A stretch of DNA of 34,844 nt from Candidatus Altarchaeum sp. (GCA_018260755.1 JAGTWP010000006.1:1-34844), one strand, 5' to 3'; counted from the first letter of the stretch, positions 1-9,660 are shown. Notes: generated by a model not told the origin, from the sequence alone. Numbers and translations: made by a program.

Positions 1-2
1 AA

Positions 3-962
3 AGTGATTTTACAACATCTCATAATTGGTATTTAAAGGTCTATGATGCTGCTGGGGGTGATCAAGGAAGAATAGATTATTTTAAGATTGAAATATGTAG
101 TAGAATTGATGTTTGTGAAATAGAATTTGACCCCTACATAGTAGCTAGCAATGGCAATAAAGATGCTGCGAAATCTCTCTTTGATACAATAGAAACTATA
201 AAACCAGATCTAGCACACTTGAGAATGGCCAACTATAAAACTGAATGGTGCATCCCATTTATTGGTTGGTGTCTTAAGACAACTACAATAACCGACTTAG
301 AAAATAATGTAAAGAAAAACAAAAATATTGTGTTAGTGGGTGGCCCCCTAGCAAATCCTATTACAAAGGAGGTTAATGAACAATTAAAAAATGGAGTATA
401 TTACGAGGCATATATGAAAGATAATACAGAAAAAACAGAAAGAATAACTGATTTGTTTTATTTTGCAAAGGGTGGGAAATATATAGCAAGATGGCATGTT
501 TATACTGGTCCACAAATGTGTTCAAGAATGGGTTGTGTTACATCACGTTATCAAGCAGAACCAGTGGGTAATAAAAATGTAGGTATGGTGCAAAAACTAC
601 CTATGAACAACGATTTTAAGAGTGTGAGTAGGTATCGGTTTGTTGCAATAACTGCAGGAATGACAAAGAAAGATACCAAAGATTCTGTAAATACTTATAT
701 CTCTTTATTAAAAAATAAACATATTCAAGAGTCAGTACTCTATAGTGGAGGCGGCGATATAGCATTTGTGCTAAAAGATTACGGAGATGATTATGAGACC
801 TGTAAACGCAAGTGTTTGGATAGTTGGGGTTATGATTATTCTACACTTAGATATTCTGATGCAATATATTGGCAGCGCACTTATTGTGAGGAAAGTTGTA
901 GTGATGGGGTAAGTCTTGGTGATTTTGGTAAAATAATGATTGCAAAAGCATTTCAAATATAA
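3..962 (+). CDS. Partial surface/secreted protein, open at left edge: proprotein-convertase P-domain-like segment followed by S-layer-like domain
   Basis: The frame of ORF 219..962 stays open upstream to the window edge; upstream translation SDFTTSHNWYLKVYDAAGGDQGRIDYFKIEICS resembles a P/Homo-B domain; IVLVGGPLANPITKEV resembles archaeal S-layer-type domains. Confidence 0.6.
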   Translation, partial: SDFTTSHNWYLKVYDAAGGDQGRIDYFKIEICSRIDVCEIEFDPYIVASNGNKDAAKSLFDTIETIKPDLAHLRMANYKTEWCIPFIGWCLKTTTITDLENNVKKNKNIVLVGGPLANPITKEVNEQLKNGVYYEAYMKDNTEKTERITDLFYFAKGGKYIARWHVYTGPQMCSRMGCVTSRYQAEPVGNKNVGMVQKLPMNNDFKSVSRYRFVAITAGMTKKDTKDSVNTYISLLKNKHIQESVLYSGGGDIAFVLKDYGDDYETCKRKCLDSWGYDYSTLRYSDAIYWQRTYCEESCSDGVSLGDFGKIMIAKAFQI

Positions 963-3244
963 TGGATATTTTTAATATTACTATGGATAATGTAAGTAGA
1001 AGCAAAAAGGAGAATAAACTTACAATATACATATTTTTCATTACATTAGTTATATTATTCTCCACGAATGTATACTCAAGTGATATACAATATTTATCAG
1101 AATATAAAACTAAAGATTTTGCACATTTAATAGATACAAATGCTGATTATATAGTTGTAGGAGATTATTCAGGTAATATATATCTTTTTGATAAAAAAGA
1201 GGATGTTCAATGGAAACATACAACAGATGGTGTACCTCTACAACTAAAAATAATAGATAACAAAATTTTTATATTTGTTGAAAAAGAGAAAGAATCAATT
1301 CCTACATATTTTTTGTACATTTTAGACCTAAATGGGAAATTATTGAAAAAACAAGATCTTGATATTAGAGATACTGCAATTACGTATGTTAACTCAGCCA
1401 TTATTAATAATGATTATTTAATTGTAGCAACATATGACTATCTGCATTTTTTTGACATAGATGGAAAATTAAAAGCGAAATACAATTATAAAGGAATAGA
1501 AGATATGTCTTCTTTTGATAGTTACCTACTTGCAAATTCATACGATTATTATACATATTTGTTAAACATGGGAGGAGATGTCCTATCCACATACAAAGAT
1601 ACATATTCGGCAGTTACTACTAATAATCATATAGTCACAAGTTCTAAAAATGGCAGTATAAGTTTCTTTCCTATTAACAACATATTATCCTCCAAATACA
1701 AAATGGATCATCCTGTTATGAAAACATTACCTTTAAATGGAGGTATTGTTGTTGGCATGGATGATCCAAAATCGTACAATAAAGGATATATCTATTATCT
1801 CAAGAATAATAATATAAACTGGAAACATGAATTTGACGGCTATGTTTTAGATTACTATCTTGTCAATGAAGAGCAAATCGCAATAATCTTATCTAATGGT
1901 AAAATAAATATAATTTCTAAAGAAGGGAATATAATTAGGAAATTTGATATCAAAGACAACATTAGCTCAACATACGGGCAAGATAACTTAATTGTTGTTG
2001 GTACGAAAGATACTGTTCATGTGCTAAATGATGATGGAGAAATAAGATGGTCTAAAGATATTATGAGTACAAAAGTATTTTTTTATAGTTATGGAAAAAC
2101 AAAATATGTAGTTGTTGGTGGGCAGGACTTTATATATTTCTTTGATATAAATGGGAATTTGAAAAAGTTTCATAATATTAATGGAAGTGTCACTTCAATA
2201 TATGCGTCTAATGGATATGTGGGTGTGGGCACAAAAAATGAAGCAGGCGGAGGACTGTATTTTTTTGATGATCAAGGAAAGTTAAAGTGGAATTATAGCG
2301 TTGATTATGTAATGTCTATTGATATTTCTGCGGATTATGTTGCAGTCGGCTGTAAAGATATAATTGGTGCAGGCAGTATTTATCTTTTTGATACAAAAGG
2401 AACGCTTAAATGGGAGTATTCAACAGATGCAAGAGCATATCCTGTATATCTCCATAATGATTACCTAATTGTTGGATTGGGCGAAAACCTTATGATTTTC
2501 AATATATCTGGCGAGATTATAATGAAATATCCACTTAATGATTTTTTTATATCATTTAATATTTTAGATGAGCAAATCGTTATAGGATCAATGGGTTATA
2601 AGAGAGAGATTAAAGACAATGTTCCTGTTTATAATCTTCTCGATTTTGGATACCTATATTTCTTAGATATAAATGCAATGATTGATACTTCACCTAAATG
2701 GAAGCAACAAATAAACTGCACAGGTTTTCTTGGTTGTGGCGATATTTCAATGTCTGCATCTGATGATTACTTAGCAGTAGTATCAGAATATAAAGGAGAA
2801 GTGTATCTATTTGATGCAGATGGGACACTAAAATGGATACGTGAGATAGAAAAATATCCAATTCGTACCAAACAAATTAAAATGTTAGATAAATATGTAA
2901 TTGTTGGTACTGGTGATGGATGTTATGAAACAGAAAAATACGAAAACAAAAAGATAAATTGTGATGGTTCTCTTTACATATTTGATATAAATGGAACCCT
3001 ACAACTAAAACAAAATATGGGCGAAATTACAAAAATTGGTGTTTTAGATGACTACATAATTATTGGTTCACATAAAAAATCATCGGATGATTACCTGTCA
3101 TTTTTTTTGTTATCTCCTAATGCACAGAACTCCTCATTTGTTTCACCAACAGAACCGGATCACAATCTTTTCCTGTCAATAGCATTAATTTTAATTATAA
3201 TCATATTATCTTTAATCGTAATCTGGCACAAAAAATTTAAATAA
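962..3244 (+). CDS. Membrane-anchored PQQ/WD-like beta-propeller protein
   Basis: N-terminal hydrophobic segment, many YLFD..G.LKW-type repeats, C-terminal TM (LFLSIALILIIIILSLIVIW); overlaps previous stop by 1 nt (TAATG). Confidence 0.75.
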   Translation: MDIFNITMDNVSRSKKENKLTIYIFFITLVILFSTNVYSSDIQYLSEYKTKDFAHLIDTNADYIVVGDYSGNIYLFDKKEDVQWKHTTDGVPLQLKIIDNKIFIFVEKEKESIPTYFLYILDLNGKLLKKQDLDIRDTAITYVNSAIINNDYLIVATYDYLHFFDIDGKLKAKYNYKGIEDMSSFDSYLLANSYDYYTYLLNMGGDVLSTYKDTYSAVTTNNHIVTSSKNGSISFFPINNILSSKYKMDHPVMKTLPLNGGIVVGMDDPKSYNKGYIYYLKNNNINWKHEFDGYVLDYYLVNEEQIAIILSNGKINIISKEGNIIRKFDIKDNISSTYGQDNLIVVGTKDTVHVLNDDGEIRWSKDIMSTKVFFYSYGKTKYVVVGGQDFIYFFDINGNLKKFHNINGSVTSIYASNGYVGVGTKNEAGGGLYFFDDQGKLKWNYSVDYVMSIDISADYVAVGCKDIIGAGSIYLFDTKGTLKWEYSTDARAYPVYLHNDYLIVGLGENLMIFNISGEIIMKYPLNDFFISFNILDEQIVIGSMGYKREIKDNVPVYNLLDFGYLYFLDINAMIDTSPKWKQQINCTGFLGCGDISMSASDDYLAVVSEYKGEVYLFDADGTLKWIREIEKYPIRTKQIKMLDKYVIVGTGDGCYETEKYENKKINCDGSLYIFDINGTLQLKQNMGEITKIGVLDDYIIIGSHKKSSDDYLSFFLLSPNAQNSSFVSPTEPDHNLFLSIALILIIIILSLIVIWHKKFK

Positions 3245-3254
3245 GAATTCAAAA

Positions 3255-4061
3255 ATGCAAACCAAAAAATCAACAATTTTAATAATATTGGTAACTATTA
3301 TATGTATTTGTGTGATAGGTATTGGATATATTTATGAAAATTTTTATATCTATGATGACATAAGAAACCTTGAAGAAGAATTATCTGTTGCAAATTCTAT
3401 AGAATTATGGAATAAAAGCGAAGTAGTGGAAGATAAAAAAGAAATAGAAACCATTGTATCTAAGTTGAATAATAATATATTTTCCTATAAGGCCAAAGCA
3501 TATTTCATTGCCAAAAACGATACTAAGAAATTAGAAAGCGAGTTATATGTAGACAAAAGGAAAGAAACTAGAAAATATGTGGAGGAATGGAAGGAAGATT
3601 ATAAAATATGCAATTCTTCTGAAGGAATATGTATGATATATACAAAATATATAGATGAAAAAATTATAAAAGATATAAATAAAAGCATTGTAGCCAAAAA
3701 TATTATATGCACACAAGGACCATATTGGACGCCTCTATCAAGTTTGATAGTTGAAGAAGGTGGATACACTATCAGAAAAATGTATTACTATAATAAATTG
3801 TATTATATTTTTGGAAATAATCCACGTATTTTATTAATAACTGATAAAAATGGAATTCCATTGTTTGAGATAAGGTGTTTGTTTCCTCCAGGGCCACCAG
3901 AAAGTGTGTTTAAAAATTATGAAGAAATGAACTGTGACACTGCACAAAATGCAAAAATTATAACTATATATGCAGATGTAAATAAAGATATTGATTTTGG
4001 GGATATTTCTTGGATTAATGAAAAGAATATTTCAGTAAGAGAATTCGCAGCAAATTGTTGA
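3255..4061 (+). CDS. Hypothetical protein with N-terminal TM/signal anchor
   Basis: Long ORF in co-directional cluster; TILIILVTIICICVIGIGYIY hydrophobic N-terminus. Confidence 0.6.
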   Translation: MQTKKSTILIILVTIICICVIGIGYIYENFYIYDDIRNLEEELSVANSIELWNKSEVVEDKKEIETIVSKLNNNIFSYKAKAYFIAKNDTKKLESELYVDKRKETRKYVEEWKEDYKICNSSEGICMIYTKYIDEKIIKDINKSIVAKNIICTQGPYWTPLSSLIVEEGGYTIRKMYYYNKLYYIFGNNPRILLITDKNGIPLFEIRCLFPPGPPESVFKNYEEMNCDTAQNAKIITIYADVNKDIDFGDISWINEKNISVREFAANC

Positions 4062-4080
4062 AACGATAAAATTTAAAACA

Positions 4081-6717
4081 TTGCATACAAATATGAAAAC
4101 TAAAATTTTGATATTATTTGCTATTTTAATACTCACAACCATAGTTATAGGAACAATGCAGGCAGAACCCATTTATGATTATGGCAATTATTCTGTGAAT
4201 AACAATGTTACAATCTCAGCATGCCTTAATGTAAATGTAGATAAACTTTATGCAAATATAACAAAACCCGATAATACAATAAAAATTACATCACTTTCTT
4301 GTGGAGGAACAAATTATTGTCAACCTTCATGGATTTATTGCACAGGAATATTTAAAAATGCAAATGTTTCTGGAATTTATAATGTGAGTTTTTATAGTGA
4401 TAAGTATGAGTTAAGTAATTCCTTTAGGGGATACTTTACTGTTTTTGAAGGAACATTTTTAAATGTTACTTTTCCATTAAACAATTCATTGACAAATAAC
4501 AGAACAATAATTATCAAAGGATTAACAAATGGAACAAATGTTAGTATAAATAAAGATAGCAATAATTTTACTGCAATTGTTGTGAATGGAACTTTTTTAT
4601 TTCCTTTAAATTTAACAGAAGGAGAAAATGTAATTAACATTGCCGCTTATGGAAAATATAGATTTCAAAATTTAACCGCTTTGAGAATATTTTTAGATAC
4701 AATTCCACCAGAAATCAGATGGATAAATTACAGCAACAGCATTAGAATTTACAAAACATTTAGATTTGCTTTAAATATAACTGACAATGTAAATCTAACT
4801 TATGTTTCTGCTAATATGGTGCTTGATGACATAACAGAAAACCTTTTTATTTATTTTGTTGATGGAAATTATGTTGTTAATGTTGAACCAACAAGAACAG
4901 GAGATTGGATATTAAAAATTAAAGCATGTGATTCAGCAGGAAATTGTAATGAAAGTTCTTTCAGTTATTATGCTTATCAGGAAACAGAAAATGAAGAAAA
5001 GCCAAAAATATCAATATTGCCATCAAATAGAACAGAAAATGTAAGCAAGGATGAAAATAAAACAGAATACGAAAACAAAACGGAAAATAAGAATGAAACT
5101 CTAAAAGAGCAAATAGTTATTTACACACATGGTAATTTGACAACAACATTAAATGCTTCAAGAACAGTTCTTGAAAATATTTCAGCAACAATTTATGCAA
5201 TTCCCTCTGAAAAAGGAATAAAATTTGAAGCAAATGGAAGTGCGTTGAAAAATTTTGAGTTTTATGTAAATGGAACAAAGGTAAAGACAAATGAAGAAGG
5301 ATATATAATTGATGAAAAAAGCAAGGGGATATTTTGGGATTCTTTAAAGGAAAGCTATGAAAAAAGTTTAAAGAGAATAGAAAAATCAAAAATATTAACT
5401 CAAGAAGGCTATGCAATTGGAAAAGTAAATTCAAGTAAAGAATTACAGATAATTGATGGAACATTGGTTGATTTGGAGGGGAATCTTGTAAAGGAAGATA
5501 TAACAATAGAACTTGAAAATGGAGAAAAGATCTTGGTTAAAGGTGGAATAATTGATAAAGAAAGCATCAAAATAATTGAAAAAGCAGAGAAAGATACTAA
5601 GGAAAAGAAAGATACTAATGAAAAAATATATAAAGAAGATAATAAAGAAACAGGAAGGATAACAAATCTGGATTTTGAGAATATTGAAGAAGGTGATGTT
5701 TATGAAGCAATGGTCAGGGATAACGAAGGAAATTTGATAAAAGACGGCGTTGCAGAAATTACTCTTCCAAACGGAGAAAAGATTAAAGTAAAAACAGATA
5801 AGAATGGAAAAGTAAAATTAACTAATGAGAATGGAAAAACAGTACAAGTTGAAAAGGGAAATGCAGAACTTCCTGAAAAAATTGAAGAAGGAAAAGGAAT
5901 TGAAACAGAAGTTAGAGACAGCAGCGGAAATTTGATAAAAGACGGTGTTGCAGAAATTACTTTGCCAAACGGAGAAAAGATTAAAGTAAAAACAGATAAG
6001 AACGGAAAAGTAAAATTAACTAATGAGAATGGAAAAACAGTACAAGTTGAAAAGGGAAATGCAGAACTTCCTGAAAAAATTGAAGAAGGAAAAGGAATTG
6101 AAACAGAAGTTAGAGACAGCAGCGGAAATTTGATAAAAGACGGTGTTGCAGAAATTACTTTGCCAAACGGAGAAAAGATTAAAGTTAGAACAGATAAAGA
6201 CGGAAAGGTAAAATTAATGCAAAAAGATGGAAAAATTGAACAAATAAATGCGACAAACATAAAAATTCCAGAGATTAAAGAAAATGAAAATTATAAAATA
6301 GAAGTTAGAGATGAAAACGGGAATTTAATAAAGAACAGCGATGTTGACATTTTACTTCCAAATGGGCAAATACTGAATGTTTTAACTGATGAAAACGGAA
6401 AGGTAAACTTACAATATAAAGATGAAATTTTTTCACAAATACAAAAGCAGGAATTTGAATTTCGGTGGTATTACTTGCTGCCTTTACTTTTAATTCCCTT
6501 ACTTTTATATCTCTTTCTTAAAGAAGATGTAATTTTAAGCTACGAATTTTATAAAAAATTGAAGGAAGAAAATAAGTTAAGAGAAATTGAAAAATATGGA
6601 AAGAAATATATGCTTAAAAAATATATCTGTGAAGTTAATGACATAAAGGTGATTTTTATTGATTCTGAAAGTGAAGAGCAATTAGCAAAGAAACTAAAGT
6701 TAAAAATTTTGAAATAA
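4081..6717 (+). CDS. Cell-surface protein with Ig-like region, four ~66-aa tandem repeats, C-terminal TM and charged tail
   Basis: Signal peptide, many N-glycosylation-like NxS/T, repeats (VRDxxGNLIKDGVAEITLPNGEKIKV), TM WYYLLPLLLIPLLLYLFL. Confidence 0.75.
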   Translation: MHTNMKTKILILFAILILTTIVIGTMQAEPIYDYGNYSVNNNVTISACLNVNVDKLYANITKPDNTIKITSLSCGGTNYCQPSWIYCTGIFKNANVSGIYNVSFYSDKYELSNSFRGYFTVFEGTFLNVTFPLNNSLTNNRTIIIKGLTNGTNVSINKDSNNFTAIVVNGTFLFPLNLTEGENVINIAAYGKYRFQNLTALRIFLDTIPPEIRWINYSNSIRIYKTFRFALNITDNVNLTYVSANMVLDDITENLFIYFVDGNYVVNVEPTRTGDWILKIKACDSAGNCNESSFSYYAYQETENEEKPKISILPSNRTENVSKDENKTEYENKTENKNETLKEQIVIYTHGNLTTTLNASRTVLENISATIYAIPSEKGIKFEANGSALKNFEFYVNGTKVKTNEEGYIIDEKSKGIFWDSLKESYEKSLKRIEKSKILTQEGYAIGKVNSSKELQIIDGTLVDLEGNLVKEDITIELENGEKILVKGGIIDKESIKIIEKAEKDTKEKKDTNEKIYKEDNKETGRITNLDFENIEEGDVYEAMVRDNEGNLIKDGVAEITLPNGEKIKVKTDKNGKVKLTNENGKTVQVEKGNAELPEKIEEGKGIETEVRDSSGNLIKDGVAEITLPNGEKIKVKTDKNGKVKLTNENGKTVQVEKGNAELPEKIEEGKGIETEVRDSSGNLIKDGVAEITLPNGEKIKVRTDKDGKVKLMQKDGKIEQINATNIKIPEIKENENYKIEVRDENGNLIKNSDVDILLPNGQILNVLTDENGKVNLQYKDEIFSQIQKQEFEFRWYYLLPLLLIPLLLYLFLKEDVILSYEFYKKLKEENKLREIEKYGKKYMLKKYICEVNDIKVIFIDSESEEQLAKKLKLKILK
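5686..6462 (+). repeat. Four in-frame tandem repeats, periods 198/198/195 nt
   Basis: Units start at 5686, 5884, 6082, 6277; units 1-3 near-identical at nucleotide level, unit 4 divergent. Confidence 0.9.
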
Positions 6718-6760
6718 AAAAGTCAAAAAATTTACCTTTGATTTTTTGGGTGGCTGAATA
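6714..6760 (-). mobile_element. Truncated MITE-like end
   Basis: Reverse complement ATATTCAGCCACCCAAAAAATCAAAGGTAAATTTTTTGACTTTTTT closely matches 9577-9620 and the inverted end near 34289. Confidence 0.6.
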
Positions 6761-6953
6761 TTAAAATTTTGCTAAAATTTTTGCATTCCTCTGCAACACA
6801 TCTTCCGGCATTTTCCATTAAAAGTAATGTGTCAATCCCGAAAAATTTTGCATTTAAATCAATACGTTTTGTTTCTTTTTCCAAGTCCATTGTAAAAAAT
6901 TTTCGTTTTGTATTTGAATTAACTTTTTGATAATAAATTTTTGCATATTTCAC
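6732..6953 (-). pseudogene. 5' remnant of NAD(P)HX epimerase (YjeF_N/NnrE-like), truncated by MITE-like sequence
   Basis: RIDLNAKFFGIDTLLLMENAGRCVAEE matches the YjeF_N N-terminal signature, but the ORF ends after SKILIF in sequence matching the MITE end. Confidence 0.6.
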
Positions 6954-7110
6954 ATATTATAAATAGATACTTCTTTAATTTATTATTTTAAATATTTAAT
7001 CTCTAAAACCTAATTTCTTTTGTTAATATTAAATCAAAATAAAATATAAAAGATTGCTAAAAATTTAAACATTTAAACAAAATTTAAAGATATAATTTAA
7101 AAAATTTAAG

Positions 7111-7659
7111 ATGAAAATTGTAGTTACCGGAATTCCGGGGACAGGAAAAACGACAGTTTTGGAAAAAGCAATTGCCGAATCAGAAAAAAAATACGCACAT
7201 GTCAATTACGGAAATGTGATGTTTGATGAAGCAAAAAGCAAGGGCTTGGTTAAGGATAGAGACGAAATGAGAAAACTTGATCCGAAAATCCAGAAAGATA
7301 TCCAAAAAAATGCCGCCAAAAAAATCGGAAAAATGGAAAATGTTATTATAGATACACATGCTTCTATCCTTACACCTAACGGATATTTGCCGGGCCTTCC
7401 GGAATGGGTTTTAAAAGAAATTATGCCAAATACTATTGTAATTCTTGAAGCATCACCCGAAGAAATTTCAAGAAGGAGAGCAAAAGATATATCACGAAAA
7501 AGAGATGCCGAGGATATCAAAGGTATAAAAGAACATCAGGAAATGAATAGGGCAATAGCAATGGCTTATGGCGTACTTACAGGAGCAACAATAAAAATAA
7601 TACAAAATCATGATAATGGCCTAGAAGAAGCGGCAAAAAATTTATCAAAAATTTTGTAA
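7111..7659 (+). CDS. adkA: Archaeal-type adenylate kinase
   Basis: P-loop GIPGTGKTT, IIDTHASILTPNGYLPGLP motif. Confidence 0.9.
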   Translation: MKIVVTGIPGTGKTTVLEKAIAESEKKYAHVNYGNVMFDEAKSKGLVKDRDEMRKLDPKIQKDIQKNAAKKIGKMENVIIDTHASILTPNGYLPGLPEWVLKEIMPNTIVILEASPEEISRRRAKDISRKRDAEDIKGIKEHQEMNRAIAMAYGVLTGATIKIIQNHDNGLEEAAKNLSKIL

Positions 7660-7737
7660 GAAAAAGAAATAAAAATTTAAAAAAATTTAAAAATTTAAAT
7701 TTAAAAATTTAAAAAGCAAAATTTAAAAAAATTTAGA

Positions 7738-8016
7738 ATGGCAACTTATATAATGTTGGGCAGGTATAGCACAGAAGGAATTAAGGGAACATCTAAGGAA
7801 AGGACAAAGACGGTTGTTGATGAAATCAAAAAGAACAAGGGAAAAGTTAGTGCAATGTATGCAATGCTCGGAAATTATGATTTGTGCTTTGTTGTGGATT
7901 TTCCGACAAATAATGAAGCAATGAAGGCATCTGTAAATATTGCAAAAGCAACAGGAATTGGATTTAGAACACTTCCAGCAATGTCTGTGGATGAATTTGA
8001 CAAATTGATATGCTAA
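7738..8016 (+). CDS. GYD-domain small protein
   Basis: ORF with MLGNYDLCFVVDFP motif typical of GYD family. Confidence 0.65.
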   Translation: MATYIMLGRYSTEGIKGTSKERTKTVVDEIKKNKGKVSAMYAMLGNYDLCFVVDFPTNNEAMKASVNIAKATGIGFRTLPAMSVDEFDKLIC

Positions 8017-8105
8017 ATAAAACAGAAAAATTTAAAAATTTAAATTTAAAAATTTAAAAGGCAAAATAATTTCGCTAACGGTTAAATATTTTTAATAAAT
8101 TAAAA

Positions 8106-8498
8106 ATGGCAGCAAAAAAAGTTGTTAAGGCAGGGGATGTAATGACAAAGGACATAGAATATGTGGATGGAAGTGCAACAGTTGAAGAAGCGGTGAAAAT
8201 GATGAACAATAAAAAAGTGTATAGTTTGCTCGTAAATACGAGAAATACGGACGATGCTTTCGGAATTGTGACAAGAAAGGATGTTGTAAGCAAAATTGTT
8301 GCTCAGGGAAAAGACCCGAAAGCAGTAAAGGTGCATGAAATTATGACAAAGCCATTAATTACTGTATCTCCGGGATTGAGTGTAGAATACTGTGCGAGAT
8401 TGTTTGCAAAGACCGGAATCAGAAGAGCACCCGTATTTGACGGAAAGAAGATAGTAGGAATGATTAATAATACTGCATTGTTGAAAACATTGTTGTAA
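8106..8498 (+). CDS. CBS-domain pair protein (copy 1)
   Basis: VMTKDIEYVDGSATVEEAV...FGIVTRKDVV / IMTKPLITVSPGLSV...RRAPVFDGKKIVG. Confidence 0.9.
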   Translation: MAAKKVVKAGDVMTKDIEYVDGSATVEEAVKMMNNKKVYSLLVNTRNTDDAFGIVTRKDVVSKIVAQGKDPKAVKVHEIMTKPLITVSPGLSVEYCARLFAKTGIRRAPVFDGKKIVGMINNTALLKTLL

Positions 8499-8563
8499 AA
8501 ATAAAAATATAAAAACAATAAATCAAGAAAATTTAAATAAAAATTTAAATAAAATATATAAAA

Positions 8564-8956
8564 ATGGCAGCAAAAAAAGTTGTTAAGGCAGGGGATGTAA
8601 TGACAAAGAATGTTGTATATATAGATGGAAGTGCAACAGTTGGGGAAGCAGTGAAGACGATGCTTGAAAAAAAGGTTTCGGCATTGATAGTGAATTCAAG
8701 AAATGCAGATGATGCTTTCGGAATTGTGACAAGAAAGGATGTGGTAAACAAGATCGTTGCTCAGGGAAAAGACCCAAAGGAAGTGAAGGTGCATGAAATT
8801 ATGTCAAAGCCGTTGATTACCGTATCTCCGGGATTGAGTGTAAAATACTGTGCAAGATTGTTTGCAAAGACAGGAATCAGAAGAGCACCTGTATTTGACG
8901 GAAAGAAGATTGTAGGAGTATTAAGCAACTCCGACATATTCAAGACAGTTGCATAA
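8564..8956 (+). CDS. CBS-domain pair protein (copy 2, tandem paralogue)
   Basis: Same architecture and highly similar nucleotide sequence to 8106..8498. Confidence 0.9.
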   Translation: MAAKKVVKAGDVMTKNVVYIDGSATVGEAVKTMLEKKVSALIVNSRNADDAFGIVTRKDVVNKIVAQGKDPKEVKVHEIMSKPLITVSPGLSVKYCARLFAKTGIRRAPVFDGKKIVGVLSNSDIFKTVA

Positions 8957-9077
8957 TAAAGTTACACAACAAACTTTGACAAGTGCAAATTAAATAACAG
9001 AATATTTTTATTTTTTTATTTATTTTTTTTATTTCAAAGAAATTTAGATATTTGCTTAATATTTGCTTAATCGCAAA

Positions 9078-9385
9078 TTTTACTTAACGGAGATTCATTT
9101 ATTCTATTTATCTCTTCTTTCAATTTATGTGTGCTTATTATATTTCTTTCTTTTTCTTTTCTTTCTTCCATATTTCCAGTTTTGTCATTTTTCTTTTCAT
9201 ATTTATAAGGAACATTGGCAAGTCCTGCTGAAAGAGGGGATATATATTCACAGGTTACCTCTCTTGTTGGTTGTCCTGATTTAATTCATTTTTAAATTTT
9301 AGGTATTCAACATATTTATATCCTATGAATGCCACAATTAACAAAAATACAAGAACAAATATAATTAATATGTTAATCATATAAA
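9078..9385 (-). pseudogene. Decayed copy of the 3' end (TM + tail) of the 9998..12199 surface-protein gene
   Basis: Shares TTAACGGAGATTCATTTATTC..., GCTTATTATATTTCTTTCTTT and GTTGGTTGTCCTGATTTAA... with 10008-10200; interrupted by about 95 nt of unrelated sequence. Confidence 0.7.
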
Positions 9386-9401
9386 TATCGGAATAATCTA
9401 T

Positions 9402-9548
9402 CTAACAGTTTTCGCCGGGAAAAACGCCGCATTCCCCCGCAAATACTATAACCACAATAAAAATAAAAAGCAAACCTGCAATTAATGCAAAAATCCAGCA
9501 CATTCTTAAAACATCTGTTGTCCTTTTATATTTTATGTTACTCTGCAT
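9402..9548 (-). CDS. Small (48 aa) single-TM protein with Cys/Gly tail
   Basis: Translated by hand: MQSNIKYKRTTDVLRMCWIFALIAGLLFIFIVVIVFAGECGVFPGENC*. Confidence 0.4.
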   Translation of the reverse strand: MQSNIKYKRTTDVLRMCWIFALIAGLLFIFIVVIVFAGECGVFPGENC

Positions 9549-9569
9549 TTTATGTATTTAAAATTTTAG

Positions 9570-9660
9570 AGTAACTATTCAGTCATTCAAAAATCACAGG
9601 TAAATTTTTTGACTTTTTTGAAATTTTCATCGGGAAGTTTACACCTATTGAATAGTTACA
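9570..9660. mobile_element. Short MITE-like element
   Basis: Terminal inverted repeat AGTAACTATTCA ... TGAATAGTTAC, about 90 bp, sequence shared with 6714-6760 and 34043-34289. Confidence 0.6.

Noticed and set aside
5700-6260. 186-aa minus-strand ORF with internal repeats
   Set aside because: Antisense shadow of the tandem repeats in the 4081..6717 surface protein; low-complexity S/F/P composition.
5686-6462. Possible CRISPR array
   Set aside because: 198-bp in-frame coding repeats with no short repeat/unique spacer pattern. No CRISPR or cas genes seen in the window.
9063-9284. 73-aa plus-strand ORF
   Set aside because: Lies antisense to the decayed surface-protein tail; composition (F/L/Y-rich) fits antisense of a charged tail.
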